From positions 1 through 45,080 of the forward strand of contig JAOHHF010000006.1 of the NCBI GenBank assembly GCA_028099475.1: a DNA stretch of 45,080 nt. Reading direction: 5' to 3'. A program made the position numbers and the translations under genes. The notes beneath the pieces are model-generated. The model saw nothing but the letters and a program-made list of their open reading frames with translations. It ran no database searches and was not told where the DNA came from. The DNA comes from Candidatus Pelagibacter sp. Lineage in GTDB: Bacteria; Pseudomonadota; Alphaproteobacteria; Pelagibacterales; Pelagibacteraceae. Shown here one piece after another: positions 34,597-43,762 of this stretch; position 1 is the stretch's first letter, and each line of letters opens with the position of its first letter.

Positions 34597-36371
34597 TGAA
34601 ATACCCAAAAGAGTATCTTGATGAAATTAAAACAAGGCTCAAAGTTTCAACTGTTGTATCAAAGTCTGTAGCTTTAAAAAAAAGAGGCAAAGAATATGTG
34701 GGCTTGTCTCCTTTTAAAACGGAAAAAACTCCATCATTTACTGTTAACGATGAAAAAGAATTTTATCATTGTTTTGCAACCTCAGAACATGGAAACATCT
34801 TTGACTTTGTAATGAAAACTCAAAATTTTAAATTTGGTGAAGCTGTTAAACACTTAGCTCAGCTAGCAGGTATGCAGCCGTATATGTTTTCAAAACAAGA
34901 TGAAGAAAGAGAGAAAAAATGGAAAGAGTATTTGTCAATTTATAGTCAATACGTTGATTTTTATCACAGTGAATTATTAAAAAACGAAAGCTACTCAAAT
35001 GCTAGGGATTATTTAAAAAATAGATCTTTAGGTAAAGAAGAAGTTAAAAAATTTAAAATGGGATTTATTGAGAAAAACCCAAGTTTTTTTGAAAAATTAA
35101 AAAATGAATTTAGTGAACAAACTTTAGTGGAAAGTGGCCTGTTTTATCTTGATGAAAAAAAGAATACATATGTTGAAAGATTTAGAGGAAGATTAATTTT
35201 TCCAATAAATAATATTTCAGGTCAACCTATTGCTTTAGGAGGAAGAATAATAGAAAATTTAGACTACTTAGCAAAATATATCAATTCACCAGAAACTAAT
35301 TTTTTTAAAAAAGGTTCAAATTTATATAATTTAGATTCAGCTAGAAAATTATCTAACAAGTTAGATCACATTTATTTAGTTGAAGGATATATGGATGTTG
35401 TCGGTTTAAGTAAAAATGGAATTGAAAATGTTGTTGCTAACCTTGGCACATCGCTAACAGATAAACAAATTTTAACTTTAAACCAATTCTTTGATGATAT
35501 CATAATTTGCTTTGATGGGGATGAAAGCGGCTATAAAGCTGCCGTTAGAGCTGCAGAAAATTCTATTAAAGAACTTAGACCTGAAAAACAAATATCTTTT
35601 TTATTTTTACCAGATAAAGAAGATCCCGATAGTTATGTTAACAAACATGGAAAAAACTATTTTGTAGATTTTACTAGACAAAGTAAACTTTCCATACATC
35701 AATTTATTTTCAGCCATTATAAAAAACAAACTGAAAACAACCCTTCATCAATGGCAATATTTGAAAAAAAACTTAGATCTATAGCAAATACAATTAAAGA
35801 TGATTTTATTAAAAAGTACGTTCTAGAATATTTTTTAGAAAAAATAGCAGAATTAACACCACATTCTAATCAAAATAAGAAAAAGTTTTTTGTTAAAAAA
35901 ACTAAATCCTTAGAGACTACTAAAAAATATTTTAATGAAAGTAAATCTGTGAGTGGGGTAGAGCTAAAAGAATTTTCTTTATTATATTTAATTTTAAATA
36001 ACTTATCTCTATTTCAAGCCAATATTCATTTAATAGAAAATATTAAGTTATTTACTGAGATCAATAAACAGATATTAGCTTCAACTATTGAAAGATTAAA
36101 ATCTGGCGAGCAAATAAATATTGAGGATTTAAATTTGGATAAACAGTTATTGGATAAGATTAATAAGTTTGCACCCATTAAACATATTTTAAAAAATAAG
36201 CCTGATGATGATAATCAAGTGATAGAATTACTAGATGACATTTCAAAAGATCTATTTAATTATGACCTTGAGTTTAGAATCCAAGAGTTAGAATCGAAGT
36301 TCTCAAAGGATATGAGTGAATCAACATTCAATGAGCTAAAAGAGCTGAAAAATGAGAGAAAAATCAATTAA
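34596..36371 (+). CDS. dnaG: DNA primase with degenerate zinc-binding domain
   Basis: This 591-residue primase has an N-terminal CHC2-type domain (1-95), the catalytic core with a TOPRIM fold (about 100-430; HIYLVEGYMDVVGL, IICFDGDESG) and a C-terminal DnaB-interacting region. The usual zinc ligands Cys-Pro-Phe-His...Cys-x-x-Cys appear here as SPFK (Ser38, Lys41) and HCFATS (Cys59, Thr62), so three of four are lost while the surrounding fold (EKTPSFTVND, EHGNIFDFVM) is kept. It makes RNA primers at the replication fork. It lies between yqeY and rpoD, the classic macromolecular-synthesis arrangement. Confidence 0.96.
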   Translation: MKYPKEYLDEIKTRLKVSTVVSKSVALKKRGKEYVGLSPFKTEKTPSFTVNDEKEFYHCFATSEHGNIFDFVMKTQNFKFGEAVKHLAQLAGMQPYMFSKQDEEREKKWKEYLSIYSQYVDFYHSELLKNESYSNARDYLKNRSLGKEEVKKFKMGFIEKNPSFFEKLKNEFSEQTLVESGLFYLDEKKNTYVERFRGRLIFPINNISGQPIALGGRIIENLDYLAKYINSPETNFFKKGSNLYNLDSARKLSNKLDHIYLVEGYMDVVGLSKNGIENVVANLGTSLTDKQILTLNQFFDDIIICFDGDESGYKAAVRAAENSIKELRPEKQISFLFLPDKEDPDSYVNKHGKNYFVDFTRQSKLSIHQFIFSHYKKQTENNPSSMAIFEKKLRSIANTIKDDFIKKYVLEYFLEKIAELTPHSNQNKKKFFVKKTKSLETTKKYFNESKSVSGVELKEFSLLYLILNNLSLFQANIHLIENIKLFTEINKQILASTIERLKSGEQINIEDLNLDKQLLDKINKFAPIKHILKNKPDDDNQVIELLDDISKDLFNYDLEFRIQELESKFSKDMSESTFNELKELKNERKIN

Positions 36372-36438
36372 TCTGATCAATTTAGCAATGGATTTTTGCC
36401 AATTTGATATTATATAAGTCTTTCAAACTTATATTGCT

Positions 36439-38265
36439 GTGGAAAGAATTATTACTAAATCATTTGCTAGATTAATGGGTAGAGGAACCCATAGAGGTTT
36501 CATCACTTACGAAGAATTAAATAAATCACTTGGAAAAAGAAATCTATCAGATGAAAATTTATCACAAGCATTCCTTCACATTTTAGATGAAGGCGTTGCA
36601 TTAGTTGAAAAGAAATCAGATTTTAAAGTCTTAAGAAAAAAAGAAGGCTCTTCTAAAGAAGAAGGTAAGACAATTGAGAAAAGTGACGATCCTATCAGAA
36701 TGTATTTACGTGAGATGGGTGGAGTTGAATTACTTTCAAGAGAAGGTGAGATTGCAATTGCTAAAAGAATAGAAGCTGGAAAAGATGTGATGCTAATTGC
36801 TCTTTCACAGAGCCCAATTACAGCTCAACAATTTTATGAATGGAACGACCAATTACAAAAAGATGAAATTTTAGTTAGAGAAATTATAGATATAGATACA
36901 AATTATATGGAGGACGAGTCTACAGGTCCTAGTGCAAAACAAAAAAATGCAGGTGAGACAGATAAAGAAGAAGGCTCAAGTGATGGTGATGATGATGATT
37001 TTAATCCAACACTTGCTGCAATGGAAACAGAGATTAAGCCAAAAGTTTTAAAAACAGTTAATACTTTGACAAAAGAGTATGCAAAGCTAATTAAATACCA
37101 AAAAGAAAAATTAGATTGTATTTTAAATTCTCAAAATTTTTCTCCAGCAAAAGAAAAAGGGTATCAAAAAATTGTTGATGATATTTTAGAAAATATTAAA
37201 TCTCTTCAATTATCTCCTTCAGTTTTAGAAGAACTTGTTCAAAAACACTATGTAGAAAATAAAAAAATTATATCCTTAGAGGGTAATCTTTTAAGATTAG
37301 CAATGGACCATAACATACCAAGAAATGAGTTTATTAAGTTTTATATAGGTAATGAAATTAACCCTAATCTTAAAAAGTTTTTAGATACGAATTCTGTTTG
37401 GAAACAATTTTTCTCAAAAAACAAAGATGAATTTAAAAATATTAGAGAAAGATTAATTGAAATAAGTCATAAATTAGGAATTTCTGTAACAGATTTTAAA
37501 AAATTAGTTAGTCGTGTTCAAAAAGGTGAAAAAGAATCTAGAATAGCTAAAAAAGAAATGGTTGAAGCTAATTTAAGATTAGTAATCTCTATTGCCAAAA
37601 AATACACTAATAGAGGTCTTCAGTTTTTAGATTTAATTCAAGAAGGTAATATTGGTTTGATGAAAGCTGTAGATAAATTTGAATATCGAAGAGGATATAA
37701 ATTTTCAACATATGCTACATGGTGGATTAGACAAGCAATCACTAGGTCAATTGCTGACCAAGCAAGAACGATTAGAATTCCAGTTCATATGATTGAAACA
37801 ATTAATAAGATTGTAAGAACTCAAAGACTAATTTTAAGTGAGTTTGGTAGAGAGGCAACTCCTGAAGAGTTAGCTCAAAAACTTAGAATGCCATTAGATA
37901 AAGTTAGAAAAGTATTAAAAATTTCTAAAGAACCTGTGTCACTTGAAAAACCGGTTGGGGATGAGGAAGATAGTAGTTTGGGAGATTTTATTGAGGACAC
38001 TAAAGCCTTAGCACCATTAGAGCAGGCGATTAAATCAAATTTAGGTGAAGCAACAACTAAAATTTTATCTACCTTAACTCCTAGAGAAGAAAGAGTTTTA
38101 AGAATGAGATTTGGTGTTGGAATGAATACGGATCACACTTTAGAAGAAGTGGGTCTTCAATTTTCTGTAACTAGAGAACGGATTAGACAAATAGAAGCAA
38201 AAGCTCTTAGGAAACTAAAACACCCAAGCAGATCTAAACAACTAAAAAGTTTCTTAGAAAGTTAA
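36439..38265 (+). CDS. rpoD: Primary sigma factor RpoD (sigma-70)
   Basis: This 608-residue primary sigma factor shows region 1.1 (about 10-55, [18 protein letters not shown]), region 1.2 (about 80-115, [18 protein letters not shown]), an acidic non-conserved insert (about 155-190, [11 protein letters not shown]), region 2 (about 370-440, [30 protein letters not shown]), region 3, and region 4.2 ([19 protein letters not shown]). The GTG start at 36439 gives a normal region 1.1. It directs housekeeping transcription. It is the only sigma factor in the window. Confidence 0.97.
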   Translation: MERIITKSFARLMGRGTHRGFITYEELNKSLGKRNLSDENLSQAFLHILDEGVALVEKKSDFKVLRKKEGSSKEEGKTIEKSDDPIRMYLREMGGVELLSREGEIAIAKRIEAGKDVMLIALSQSPITAQQFYEWNDQLQKDEILVREIIDIDTNYMEDESTGPSAKQKNAGETDKEEGSSDGDDDDFNPTLAAMETEIKPKVLKTVNTLTKEYAKLIKYQKEKLDCILNSQNFSPAKEKGYQKIVDDILENIKSLQLSPSVLEELVQKHYVENKKIISLEGNLLRLAMDHNIPRNEFIKFYIGNEINPNLKKFLDTNSVWKQFFSKNKDEFKNIRERLIEISHKLGISVTDFKKLVSRVQKGEKESRIAKKEMVEANLRLVISIAKKYTNRGLQFLDLIQEGNIGLMKAVDKFEYRRGYKFSTYATWWIRQAITRSIADQARTIRIPVHMIETINKIVRTQRLILSEFGREATPEELAQKLRMPLDKVRKVLKISKEPVSLEKPVGDEEDSSLGDFIEDTKALAPLEQAIKSNLGEATTKILSTLTPREERVLRMRFGVGMNTDHTLEEVGLQFSVTRERIRQIEAKALRKLKHPSRSKQLKSFLES

Positions 38266-38272
38266 ACTTACT

Positions 38273-38347
38273 GGGCCGTTAGCTCAATAGTAGAGTACTG
38301 CATTGACATTGCAGGGGTAGTTGGAGCGTAACCAACACGGCCCACCA
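38273..38347 (+). tRNA. tRNA-Val (GAC) with atypical D- and T-loops
   Basis: This 75-base gene with encoded ACCA end has a perfect acceptor stem (GGGCCGT/ACGGCCC), anticodon stem (CTGCA/TGCAG) and T stem (GTTGG/CCAAC). The anticodon loop TTGACAT gives GAC (valine). The T-loop is AGCGTAA instead of the near-universal TTC-R-A type, and the D-loop AATAGTA lacks the usual GG pair, keeping one G. The G19-C56 contact is kept while positions 15, 48, 18, 54, 55 and 58 differ by my numbering. Intact stems argue that it is functional. It lies seven bases after rpoD. Confidence 0.85.
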
Positions 38348-38405
38348 TTTAATGATTATCTTTAATTGATAACTTATAAAAAATGATATAACTAAACTTA
38401 GTTTT

Positions 38406-38482
38406 GGGCCTGTAGCTCAGTTGGTTAGAGCAGTACACTCATAATGTATTGGTCCCAGGTTCGAGTCCTGGCGGGCCCACCA
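38406..38482 (+). tRNA. tRNA with CAT anticodon (Met, or Ile2 with lysidine)
   Basis: This 77-base canonical tRNA has acceptor GGGCCTG/CGGGCCC, D-arm GCTCAGTTGGTTAGAGC, anticodon loop CTCATAA, T-arm CCAGG-TTCGAGT-CCTGG and encoded ACCA. A CAT anticodon can mean elongator Met or an Ile tRNA that is modified at C34. The GGGCCTGTAGCTCAGTTGG start resembles alphaproteobacterial Ile2 genes, but this cannot be settled by eye. It is not the initiator type, because the first base pair is G-C and paired. Confidence 0.93.
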
Positions 38483-38534
38483 AAATCATATTACAAATTT
38501 AACAAAAATTATTTTTTATTGATACACGTTAAGA

Positions 38535-38551
38535 ATGCTCGTTTTGAGCAT
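38535..38551 (+). promoter_or_regulatory. Perfect hairpin ATGCTC-GTTTT-GAGCAT after tRNA gene
   Basis: A 6-bp perfect inverted repeat with a 5-base loop lies here. It has no T-tract after it. The same sequence is a near match to the shared element (minus strand TGCTCAAAACGAGCA), and it lies 61 bases before the next gene's ATG. It could be a terminator for the tRNA transcript or an operator. Confidence 0.35.
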
Positions 38552-38611
38552 ACAAGATATTTATAGAGTTATCTTTTATTGTTAACAAACAGTAATGAAA
38601 AAAATTATATA

Positions 38612-38911
38612 ATGAGATTATCCTATTTAATGATTTTTATAGCAACTGCATTAACTGCACTTGTCTTTTGGGCATCATCCAACGTTTGTAGATTTAATTT
38701 TGCCATAGAAAAAAAAACAGACTTGTTAAATATCGTTACAAAAGAAATAGATCCAAATTTAGGTAATGCAAAGGTTTATTATTTTCAAGAATTAAATTGT
38801 AATAATGTAGATTTAAATTGGAACATAGATAGAGTTATAAAAAATTTTCATGCTTTAAATGTAATCATTTATCAAGAGCTAACCACAGATATTAAAGGTA
38901 ATCCTAATTAG
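38612..38911 (+). CDS. Small membrane-anchored protein of unknown function
   Basis: This 99-residue protein starts at ATG 38612. A TTG start at 38579 would add 11 polar residues and is less likely. One N-terminal hydrophobic segment (about 5-23, MIFIATALTALVFWASS) is followed by a periplasmic-looking remainder with two cysteines (NVCRF, LNCNN). No family is recognised. It converges on mlaC with a 16-base gap. Confidence 0.6.
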   Translation: MRLSYLMIFIATALTALVFWASSNVCRFNFAIEKKTDLLNIVTKEIDPNLGNAKVYYFQELNCNNVDLNWNIDRVIKNFHALNVIIYQELTTDIKGNPN

Positions 38912-38927
38912 AATTATCAATTGAGGG

Positions 38928-39521
38928 TTATTTAGAAGAAAAATCAGATAAATTTTTTAAAAGAGCCTCTATATTACCATCATTAGAATTAATAATTGAT
39001 GAAAACTCCTCTTTTTGAGTTCTTGCTAAGCTCAAACCTTCTATAATTAAATCTCTAATTAATAAATTTTCAGGGTTTTTAGTATACACTCTCCACTCAA
39101 TCTTTACTTCTGGTCTGCTGTCTGTACCAACCAATGTGCTTGAAACAATTGTATAGTTTTCATTGAGCTTTTTCTTTGAATTAACTTCTATTTCAGGATT
39201 AGAGTATTCGGCAAGTCTACTTGAGAAGCTTTTTAAAAAATATTCTTTAAAAACATCTGTATAATTTGCTAGTTGATTTTTGTTTAAACCTTTTCGATGA
39301 GAGCCTAGTGAGTAAAAACCTATTCCCTTAATATCAACTGTATCAACAGCAATTTCTTTTAATTTTTCAATTCTTTGTTCTTTGCTGTAGTTGCCACTTA
39401 ATGTTTCAGCAGCTCTGTTAACGGTTGATTGAATAAAAACATCGGGTTCTATTGAGTGTGAATAGCTAATATTTGATAATACAATTATAGAATATATAAA
39501 AAATGATAATAATTTTTTCAT
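38928..39521 (-). CDS. mlaC: MlaC-like periplasmic phospholipid-binding protein
   Basis: This 197-residue protein has a signal peptide (MKKLLSFFIYSIIVLSNISY). The start is placed at ATG 39521, because the upstream frame adds 14 polar residues before a clear signal. The body matches the toluene-tolerance Ttg2/MlaC family (YTDVFKEYFLKSFSSRLAEY; VKIEWRVYTKN; IRDLIIEGLSLARTQKEEF). MlaC carries phospholipids between outer-membrane MlaA and the inner-membrane MlaFEDB transporter. It follows mlaA by 17 bases. Confidence 0.9.
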   Translation of the reverse strand: MKKLLSFFIYSIIVLSNISYSHSIEPDVFIQSTVNRAAETLSGNYSKEQRIEKLKEIAVDTVDIKGIGFYSLGSHRKGLNKNQLANYTDVFKEYFLKSFSSRLAEYSNPEIEVNSKKKLNENYTIVSSTLVGTDSRPEVKIEWRVYTKNPENLLIRDLIIEGLSLARTQKEEFSSIINSNDGNIEALLKNLSDFSSK

Positions 39522-39538
39522 TTTTTTAGTCTCAGTAA

Positions 39539-40321
39539 TTAATTTGTTTCTATTTCTTCCCAATCACCATCATCCATAGTTTCGGTGACTTCTTTTGAAT
39601 TAGCAATTTTCTTTTGTCTGTCTTGTAAATATAAACTTCTAACTGAGGCATAAAAATCTATAGAATTGTTTTCTAAATTTTCAAATGAATCAATATTTTT
39701 AGCTCTAAAGTCAATTCCTGTTGTTACCCTTGTAGTCAAATAATCTGCATCAGAAAAATATTGAGTGTCATTTGCAACAGTTACATTATACCAAGGATCT
39801 CCTCCAACTACGTTTGCTAATGATCCAATAGTATCTCTTACAGTTGATGGTCCAATTACTGGAAGCACTAAATAGCACCCTGGTCCTACCCCAAGCGCAC
39901 CTAGTGTTTGTCCATAATCTTCTTTTTCATATTCTGGAAATCCTATCATTTGAGCGATGTCAATTATTCCAATTATTCCAACAGTTGTGTTAATCAAAAA
40001 TCTTGCAGTGTTAATTCCAGCACTTTTAAAATCACCTTGAAGAAGATTATTTGGGATAGTAACTAGTGTTGATAAGTTATCTAATGAATTGCTAGCTCCA
40101 GTTCTAACTGGTGAAGGCAAAACTCTGTAGACTTTTGCAACTGGTTTAAAAACTACTTTATCTAAACCTTGGTTTAAGGCAAATGTTGCTCTATTTAAAG
40201 GTTCAAAACAATCTTTAGTTCGTTTTGCTTTTTTTGACAGTTCGTTTTCACCATCAGTACCTGCAAAAGCACTTGTTGAAAGCATAAGAGTTATAATTGA
40301 TAATTTTAAGAATTTTTTCAT
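39539..40321 (-). CDS. mlaA: MlaA/VacJ-like outer-membrane phospholipid protein
   Basis: This 260-residue protein has a signal peptide (MKKFLKLSIITLMLSTSAFA) and the MlaA signature (DCFEPLNRATFALNQGLDKV; NNLLQGDFKSAGINTARFLIN; DYGQTLGALGVGPGCYLVLP). In E. coli MlaA is a lipoprotein that removes misplaced phospholipid from the outer leaflet. Here no lipobox Cys follows the signal, so it seems to be processed by signal peptidase I. The start is placed at ATG 40321. The acidic C-terminus (MDDGDWEEIE) is not conserved. Confidence 0.92.
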   Translation of the reverse strand: MKKFLKLSIITLMLSTSAFAGTDGENELSKKAKRTKDCFEPLNRATFALNQGLDKVVFKPVAKVYRVLPSPVRTGASNSLDNLSTLVTIPNNLLQGDFKSAGINTARFLINTTVGIIGIIDIAQMIGFPEYEKEDYGQTLGALGVGPGCYLVLPVIGPSTVRDTIGSLANVVGGDPWYNVTVANDTQYFSDADYLTTRVTTGIDFRAKNIDSFENLENNSIDFYASVRSLYLQDRQKKIANSKEVTETMDDGDWEEIETN

Positions 40322-40391
40322 TACAAAGTTAATTATATAATGCATATTAATATAAAGTAAATCGAGATTAAGTTAAAAAAATGACAATAAA

Positions 40392-41141
40392 ATGGCTTTA
40401 AAAACTAGTTTTAATTACTCTCCAAATTTTAATTCAATAAAAAGAAAACCAGGAGATATTAAGTTCATTATTTTTCATTACACTGGAATGAAGAGTGAGT
40501 CTGCTGCAATCAATAGACTTACAAATATACAATCTGAGGTAAGTAGTCATTATTTTATTAAAATTAGTGGAGAAATCATAACTATAGTTCCCGATTTATA
40601 CACTGCATGGCATGCGGGAAGATCTGCATGGAAAAATTATAATTCTTTAAATAAAAATTCAATTGGTATTGAAATAGCAAATCCTGGACATGGCAAGGGA
40701 TATAAAAAATTTTCTAGGTCTCAAATTTTATCGTTGATTAGATTAAGTAAATTTTTAATTCAAAAATATAAAATAAGTTCAAAAAATATTTTAGGACATT
40801 CTGATGTTGCGCCAGATAGAAAAAAAGATCCCGGAGAGAAATTTCCTTGGAAATATTTATCTCAAAAACATATTGGTTACTGGTATAATCTAGATCAGAA
40901 GATATTAATTAAAAACAGAATGTTAAGAATAAATAATTTACAAAAAAAAACATTTTTTAAAAACTTATTTAAAATTGGTTATTCACAAAAAATTCCTAAA
41001 AAATCTAATTTAGATAAAATTAAATATTTAAAAACAATTACTAAAGCTTTTCAAAGAAGGTTTAGACAAGACCTAATTAATGGAATAATTGATCAGGAAT
41101 GTTTAATTATCAGTAAAAATCTTACTAAAATGTTGAAATAA
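40392..41141 (+). CDS. AmpD/AmiD-like N-acetylmuramyl-L-alanine amidase
   Basis: This 249-residue zinc amidase has an amidase_2 domain (about 20-160) with probable zinc ligands His29 (IIFHYTGM), His136 (GHSDVAPDRK) and Asp146 (KDPGEKFPW), and Glu94 (SIGIEIAN) near the active site. A C-terminal segment (about 210-249, ITKAFQRRFRQDLINGIID) resembles a peptidoglycan-binding repeat, as in AmiD. It lacks a signal peptide, which fits a cytoplasmic AmpD role in recycling anhydro-muropeptides. It lies between mlaA (divergent) and rnpB. Confidence 0.88.
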   Translation: MALKTSFNYSPNFNSIKRKPGDIKFIIFHYTGMKSESAAINRLTNIQSEVSSHYFIKISGEIITIVPDLYTAWHAGRSAWKNYNSLNKNSIGIEIANPGHGKGYKKFSRSQILSLIRLSKFLIQKYKISSKNILGHSDVAPDRKKDPGEKFPWKYLSQKHIGYWYNLDQKILIKNRMLRINNLQKKTFFKNLFKIGYSQKIPKKSNLDKIKYLKTITKAFQRRFRQDLINGIIDQECLIISKNLTKMLK

Positions 41142-41181
41142 ATTTTCTTGAAATTTTAAAGTTTAGTAATAAATTGATAAT

Positions 41182-41534
41182 GCCAGATAAATGATTTATC
41201 GCTTTAATTTATTAAAGAGGAAAGTCCGGGCTCCACAAGGATACAGTGCCAGATAATAACTGGCGGGGGTAACCCTAGGGATAGTGCCACAGAAAATAAA
41301 CCGCCATAACATGGCAAGGGTGAAAAGGTGTGGTAAGAGCACACCGGTTCTATTGGTAACAATGAACGCTGGAAAACCCCACTGGGAGCAAGACTAAGTA
41401 GAGATGACATTGTTGCAAAACTAAAAGCCATCCTTGGCTAGTCATCAGGGTTAGTTGCTTGAGCTTAAGAGTGATTTTAAGCCTAGACAAATGATAGATT
41501 TAAATGACAGAACCCGGCTTATAGTTTATCTGGC
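41182..41534 (+). ncRNA. rnpB: RNase P RNA
   Basis: The conserved core is readable: GAGGAAAGTCCGGGCTCC at about 41217-41234 near the 5' side, GAGCAAGACTAAGTAGAG near 41386, and ACAGAACCCGGCTTATAG near 41508-41525. The ends pair as P1 (GCCAGATAAA at 41182-41191 with TTTATCTGGC at 41525-41534), which fixes the limits. It matures tRNA 5' ends with the RnpA protein. A terminator follows at 41581. Confidence 0.97.
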
Positions 41535-41580
41535 AAAATTATCCACAAACTAAATTTTTAACTAAATAAATGTTCACGTT

Positions 41581-41618
41581 TTGATTCATCATTGAATCAA
41601 TTTTGTTCTTTTTTTTCT
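41581..41618 (+). terminator. Rho-independent terminator after rnpB
   Basis: A perfect 8-bp stem TTGATTCA/TGAATCAA with loop TCAT (41581-41600) is followed by a T-rich run (TTTTGTTCTTTTTTTTCT). It lies 47 bases after the RNA's 3' end. Confidence 0.75.
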
Positions 41619-41722
41619 AATATATGATGTGTCCCCCTAAAGACTTAATAATTTGAAATCATAATTATTTTTGATAGTTAAAAGTTATTACTATTCCTCG
41701 AAATTTCCTTAAAAATCATCAT

Positions 41723-41765
41723 TTGACACAATATCTATTTACCCATATATTCCCATATATTCCCA
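41723..41765 (+). promoter_or_regulatory. mraZ promoter with MraZ-box repeats
   Basis: TTGACA (41723-41728) and TATATT (41746-41751) are separated by 17 bases, a textbook sigma-70 promoter. Three CCCA (TGGG on the other strand) units at 41742, 41752 and 41762 recur every 10 bases, overlapping and following the -10 box. MraZ is known to bind TGGGN repeats with 5-base spacers before its own gene, so this is a probable autorepression site. Confidence 0.8.
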
Positions 41766-41793
41766 ATTATGGAATTTATAAAATTAAAAATAT

Positions 41794-42261
41794 ATGTTTT
41801 TATCTACTTACGAGAACAAACTAGACAAGAAGGGAAGAGTTTCTGTGCCTGCTAGTTTTAGATCACATTTGTCAAATTTAGGATACAATGGTGTCGTCTG
41901 TTATCCATCTTTTAATAATTCCTCAATAGAAGCATGCTCTCAAGATAGAATTGAAAAAATTTCTTCTGCAATTGACTCCTTAAATCCTTTTGAAGAAAAA
42001 AGAGATTATTTTGCAACATCAATATTGTCAGAAAGTACAAATTTACAATTTGATAGTGAAGGTAGAATGTCACTTTCAACAAAATTATTAAAACATGCAA
42101 AAATTAAAAATAGCATGCTGTTTGTTGGTCAAGGTCAAACCTTTCAAATATGGGAGCCAACAGCATTTGAAAAATTTAAGGCAACTGCAAGAAAAAAAGC
42201 AAATTTAAATCGAGCAAGTCTTAAATGGGAAAAACATTTAAACAATAATGAGGGGAAATAA
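41794..42261 (+). CDS. mraZ: Transcriptional regulator MraZ
   Basis: This 155-residue protein has two MraZ/AbrB-like repeats (about 5-60 and 80-130; [17 protein letters not shown] and [19 protein letters not shown]). MraZ forms a ring and represses the division and cell-wall operon from TGGGN boxes, which are present upstream. The first gene of the cluster, it ends one base before the ftsZ start codon, and the ftsZ ribosome site lies inside its last codons. Confidence 0.95.
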   Translation: MFLSTYENKLDKKGRVSVPASFRSHLSNLGYNGVVCYPSFNNSSIEACSQDRIEKISSAIDSLNPFEEKRDYFATSILSESTNLQFDSEGRMSLSTKLLKHAKIKNSMLFVGQGQTFQIWEPTAFEKFKATARKKANLNRASLKWEKHLNNNEGK

Positions 42262-42262
42262 G

Positions 42263-43744
42263 ATGACAATTAACTTTAAAGCACCAGAAATAAAAGAGTT
42301 ACAGCCACGACTATTAGTACTAGGAGTAGGTGGAGCAGGCGGAAATGCTATTAATGAAATGATAGAAAATAATCTACAAGGAGTAGAATTTATTGCTGTC
42401 AATACTGATGCGCAGGATTTAAAGTTAAGTAAAGCAAAAGCAAGAATTCAAATCGGATTAAATTTAACAAAAGGTTTAGGAGCGGGTGCAAAACTTGATA
42501 TTGGTCAAGCTGCTGCTGATGAATCTTTAAATGAAATAATAAATACACTTCAAGGTGCAAACATGGTTTTTATTGCAGCCGGTATGGGTGGTGGAACGGG
42601 CACTGGTGCTGCTCATGTCATCGCAAGAGCTGCTAAAGAATTAAATATTTTAACTGTAGGTGTTGTGACTCTTCCATTTTTATATGAAGGCCCCTCAAGA
42701 ATGAGAAGAGCACAACAAGGTTTGGAAGAATTAAGAAAACATGTTGATACAATCATTGTAATTCCAAATCAAAACTTGTTTAAAATTGCAAATGAACAGA
42801 CTACATTTGAAGAGTCTTTTAATCTTTCAAATAATGTTTTAATGCATGGTGTACAAAGTATAACTGATTTAATGGTAAGACCAGGTTTGATTAATCTTGA
42901 TTTTGCTGATGTTGAAACAGTTATGGCATCAATGGGTAAAGCAATGATGGGAACAGGTGAAGCCGAAGGTGAAGGAAGAGCTATTAAGGCTGCAGACATG
43001 GCTGTTAGTAATCCACTTATAGATGACTACACCCTAAAAGGTGCTAAAGGCCTATTAGTTAATATTACTGGCGGTAAAGATCTTAAACTTTTTGAAGTTG
43101 ATGAGGCTGTAAACAAAGTAAGAGCTGAGGTTGACCCTGAGGCAGAGTTAATTATAGGGGCAATTACAGACTCAGAGCTTGATGGAAAAATGAGAGTTTC
43201 AATAGTTGCTACATCTTTGGATGGACAACAACCTGAAACTAAATCTGTAATAAATATGGTTCACCGTATTCAAAATAGAAATCCGGGTTACTCAGATTTT
43301 TCAAATATGGGATCATCTGCTTCGTTTAATTTTTCTAACTCAATCTCAAATCCAGTCACTCATGGTGCAAATGCACTTAAACTTGAGAATGAAATTGTTC
43401 AAGAGCAAATTCAAGATCATTTAAATTCAAATGTAACAAATGAACAAGTGTTACATACAAATACTCTTGAAACGGAAAGTGTTGTTGAAGATAGCTCAGT
43501 AAATGAAATGGAAAAATCATTTACTCAAGAAGCTTTGGAGACTGCTCAAGAAGAAACAATGGAACAAAGCATCGAAGAAGATATTTCTAATGACCTTAAA
43601 GAGTTTGGTGTTGACTCAGATGCACCAGATTTATTTAGTGCTGAAACTGAAAATTCAAGTTCTGATGATTTACTTTCTTCAAACAATGAAAATGAGGAAG
43701 ATGATCTTGAGATACCAGCATTCCTAAGAAGACAAAAAAATTAA
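42263..43744 (+). CDS. ftsZ: Cell division protein FtsZ
   Basis: This 493-residue tubulin-like GTPase has [16 protein letters not shown], the GTP motif [10 protein letters not shown] (about 111-120), and the C-terminal peptide [11 protein letters not shown] that binds FtsA/other partners. A long acidic linker (about 335-470) joins the two. I place the start at ATG 42263, with AGGGG at 42251-42255 as a ribosome site; an upstream ATG at 42248 overlaps mraZ. It forms the division ring. Its place between mraZ and rsmH is unusual: in most bacteria ftsZ is at the far end of the cluster. Confidence 0.97.
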   Translation: MTINFKAPEIKELQPRLLVLGVGGAGGNAINEMIENNLQGVEFIAVNTDAQDLKLSKAKARIQIGLNLTKGLGAGAKLDIGQAAADESLNEIINTLQGANMVFIAAGMGGGTGTGAAHVIARAAKELNILTVGVVTLPFLYEGPSRMRRAQQGLEELRKHVDTIIVIPNQNLFKIANEQTTFEESFNLSNNVLMHGVQSITDLMVRPGLINLDFADVETVMASMGKAMMGTGEAEGEGRAIKAADMAVSNPLIDDYTLKGAKGLLVNITGGKDLKLFEVDEAVNKVRAEVDPEAELIIGAITDSELDGKMRVSIVATSLDGQQPETKSVINMVHRIQNRNPGYSDFSNMGSSASFNFSNSISNPVTHGANALKLENEIVQEQIQDHLNSNVTNEQVLHTNTLETESVVEDSSVNEMEKSFTQEALETAQEETMEQSIEEDISNDLKEFGVDSDAPDLFSAETENSSSDDLLSSNNENEEDDLEIPAFLRRQKN

Positions 43745-43762
43745 TGGTCTTTAAAGAAATAA

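Noticed and set aside
41204..41431. A 75-codon minus-strand reading frame
   Set aside because: It lies fully inside the RNase P RNA gene and has no protein-like features.
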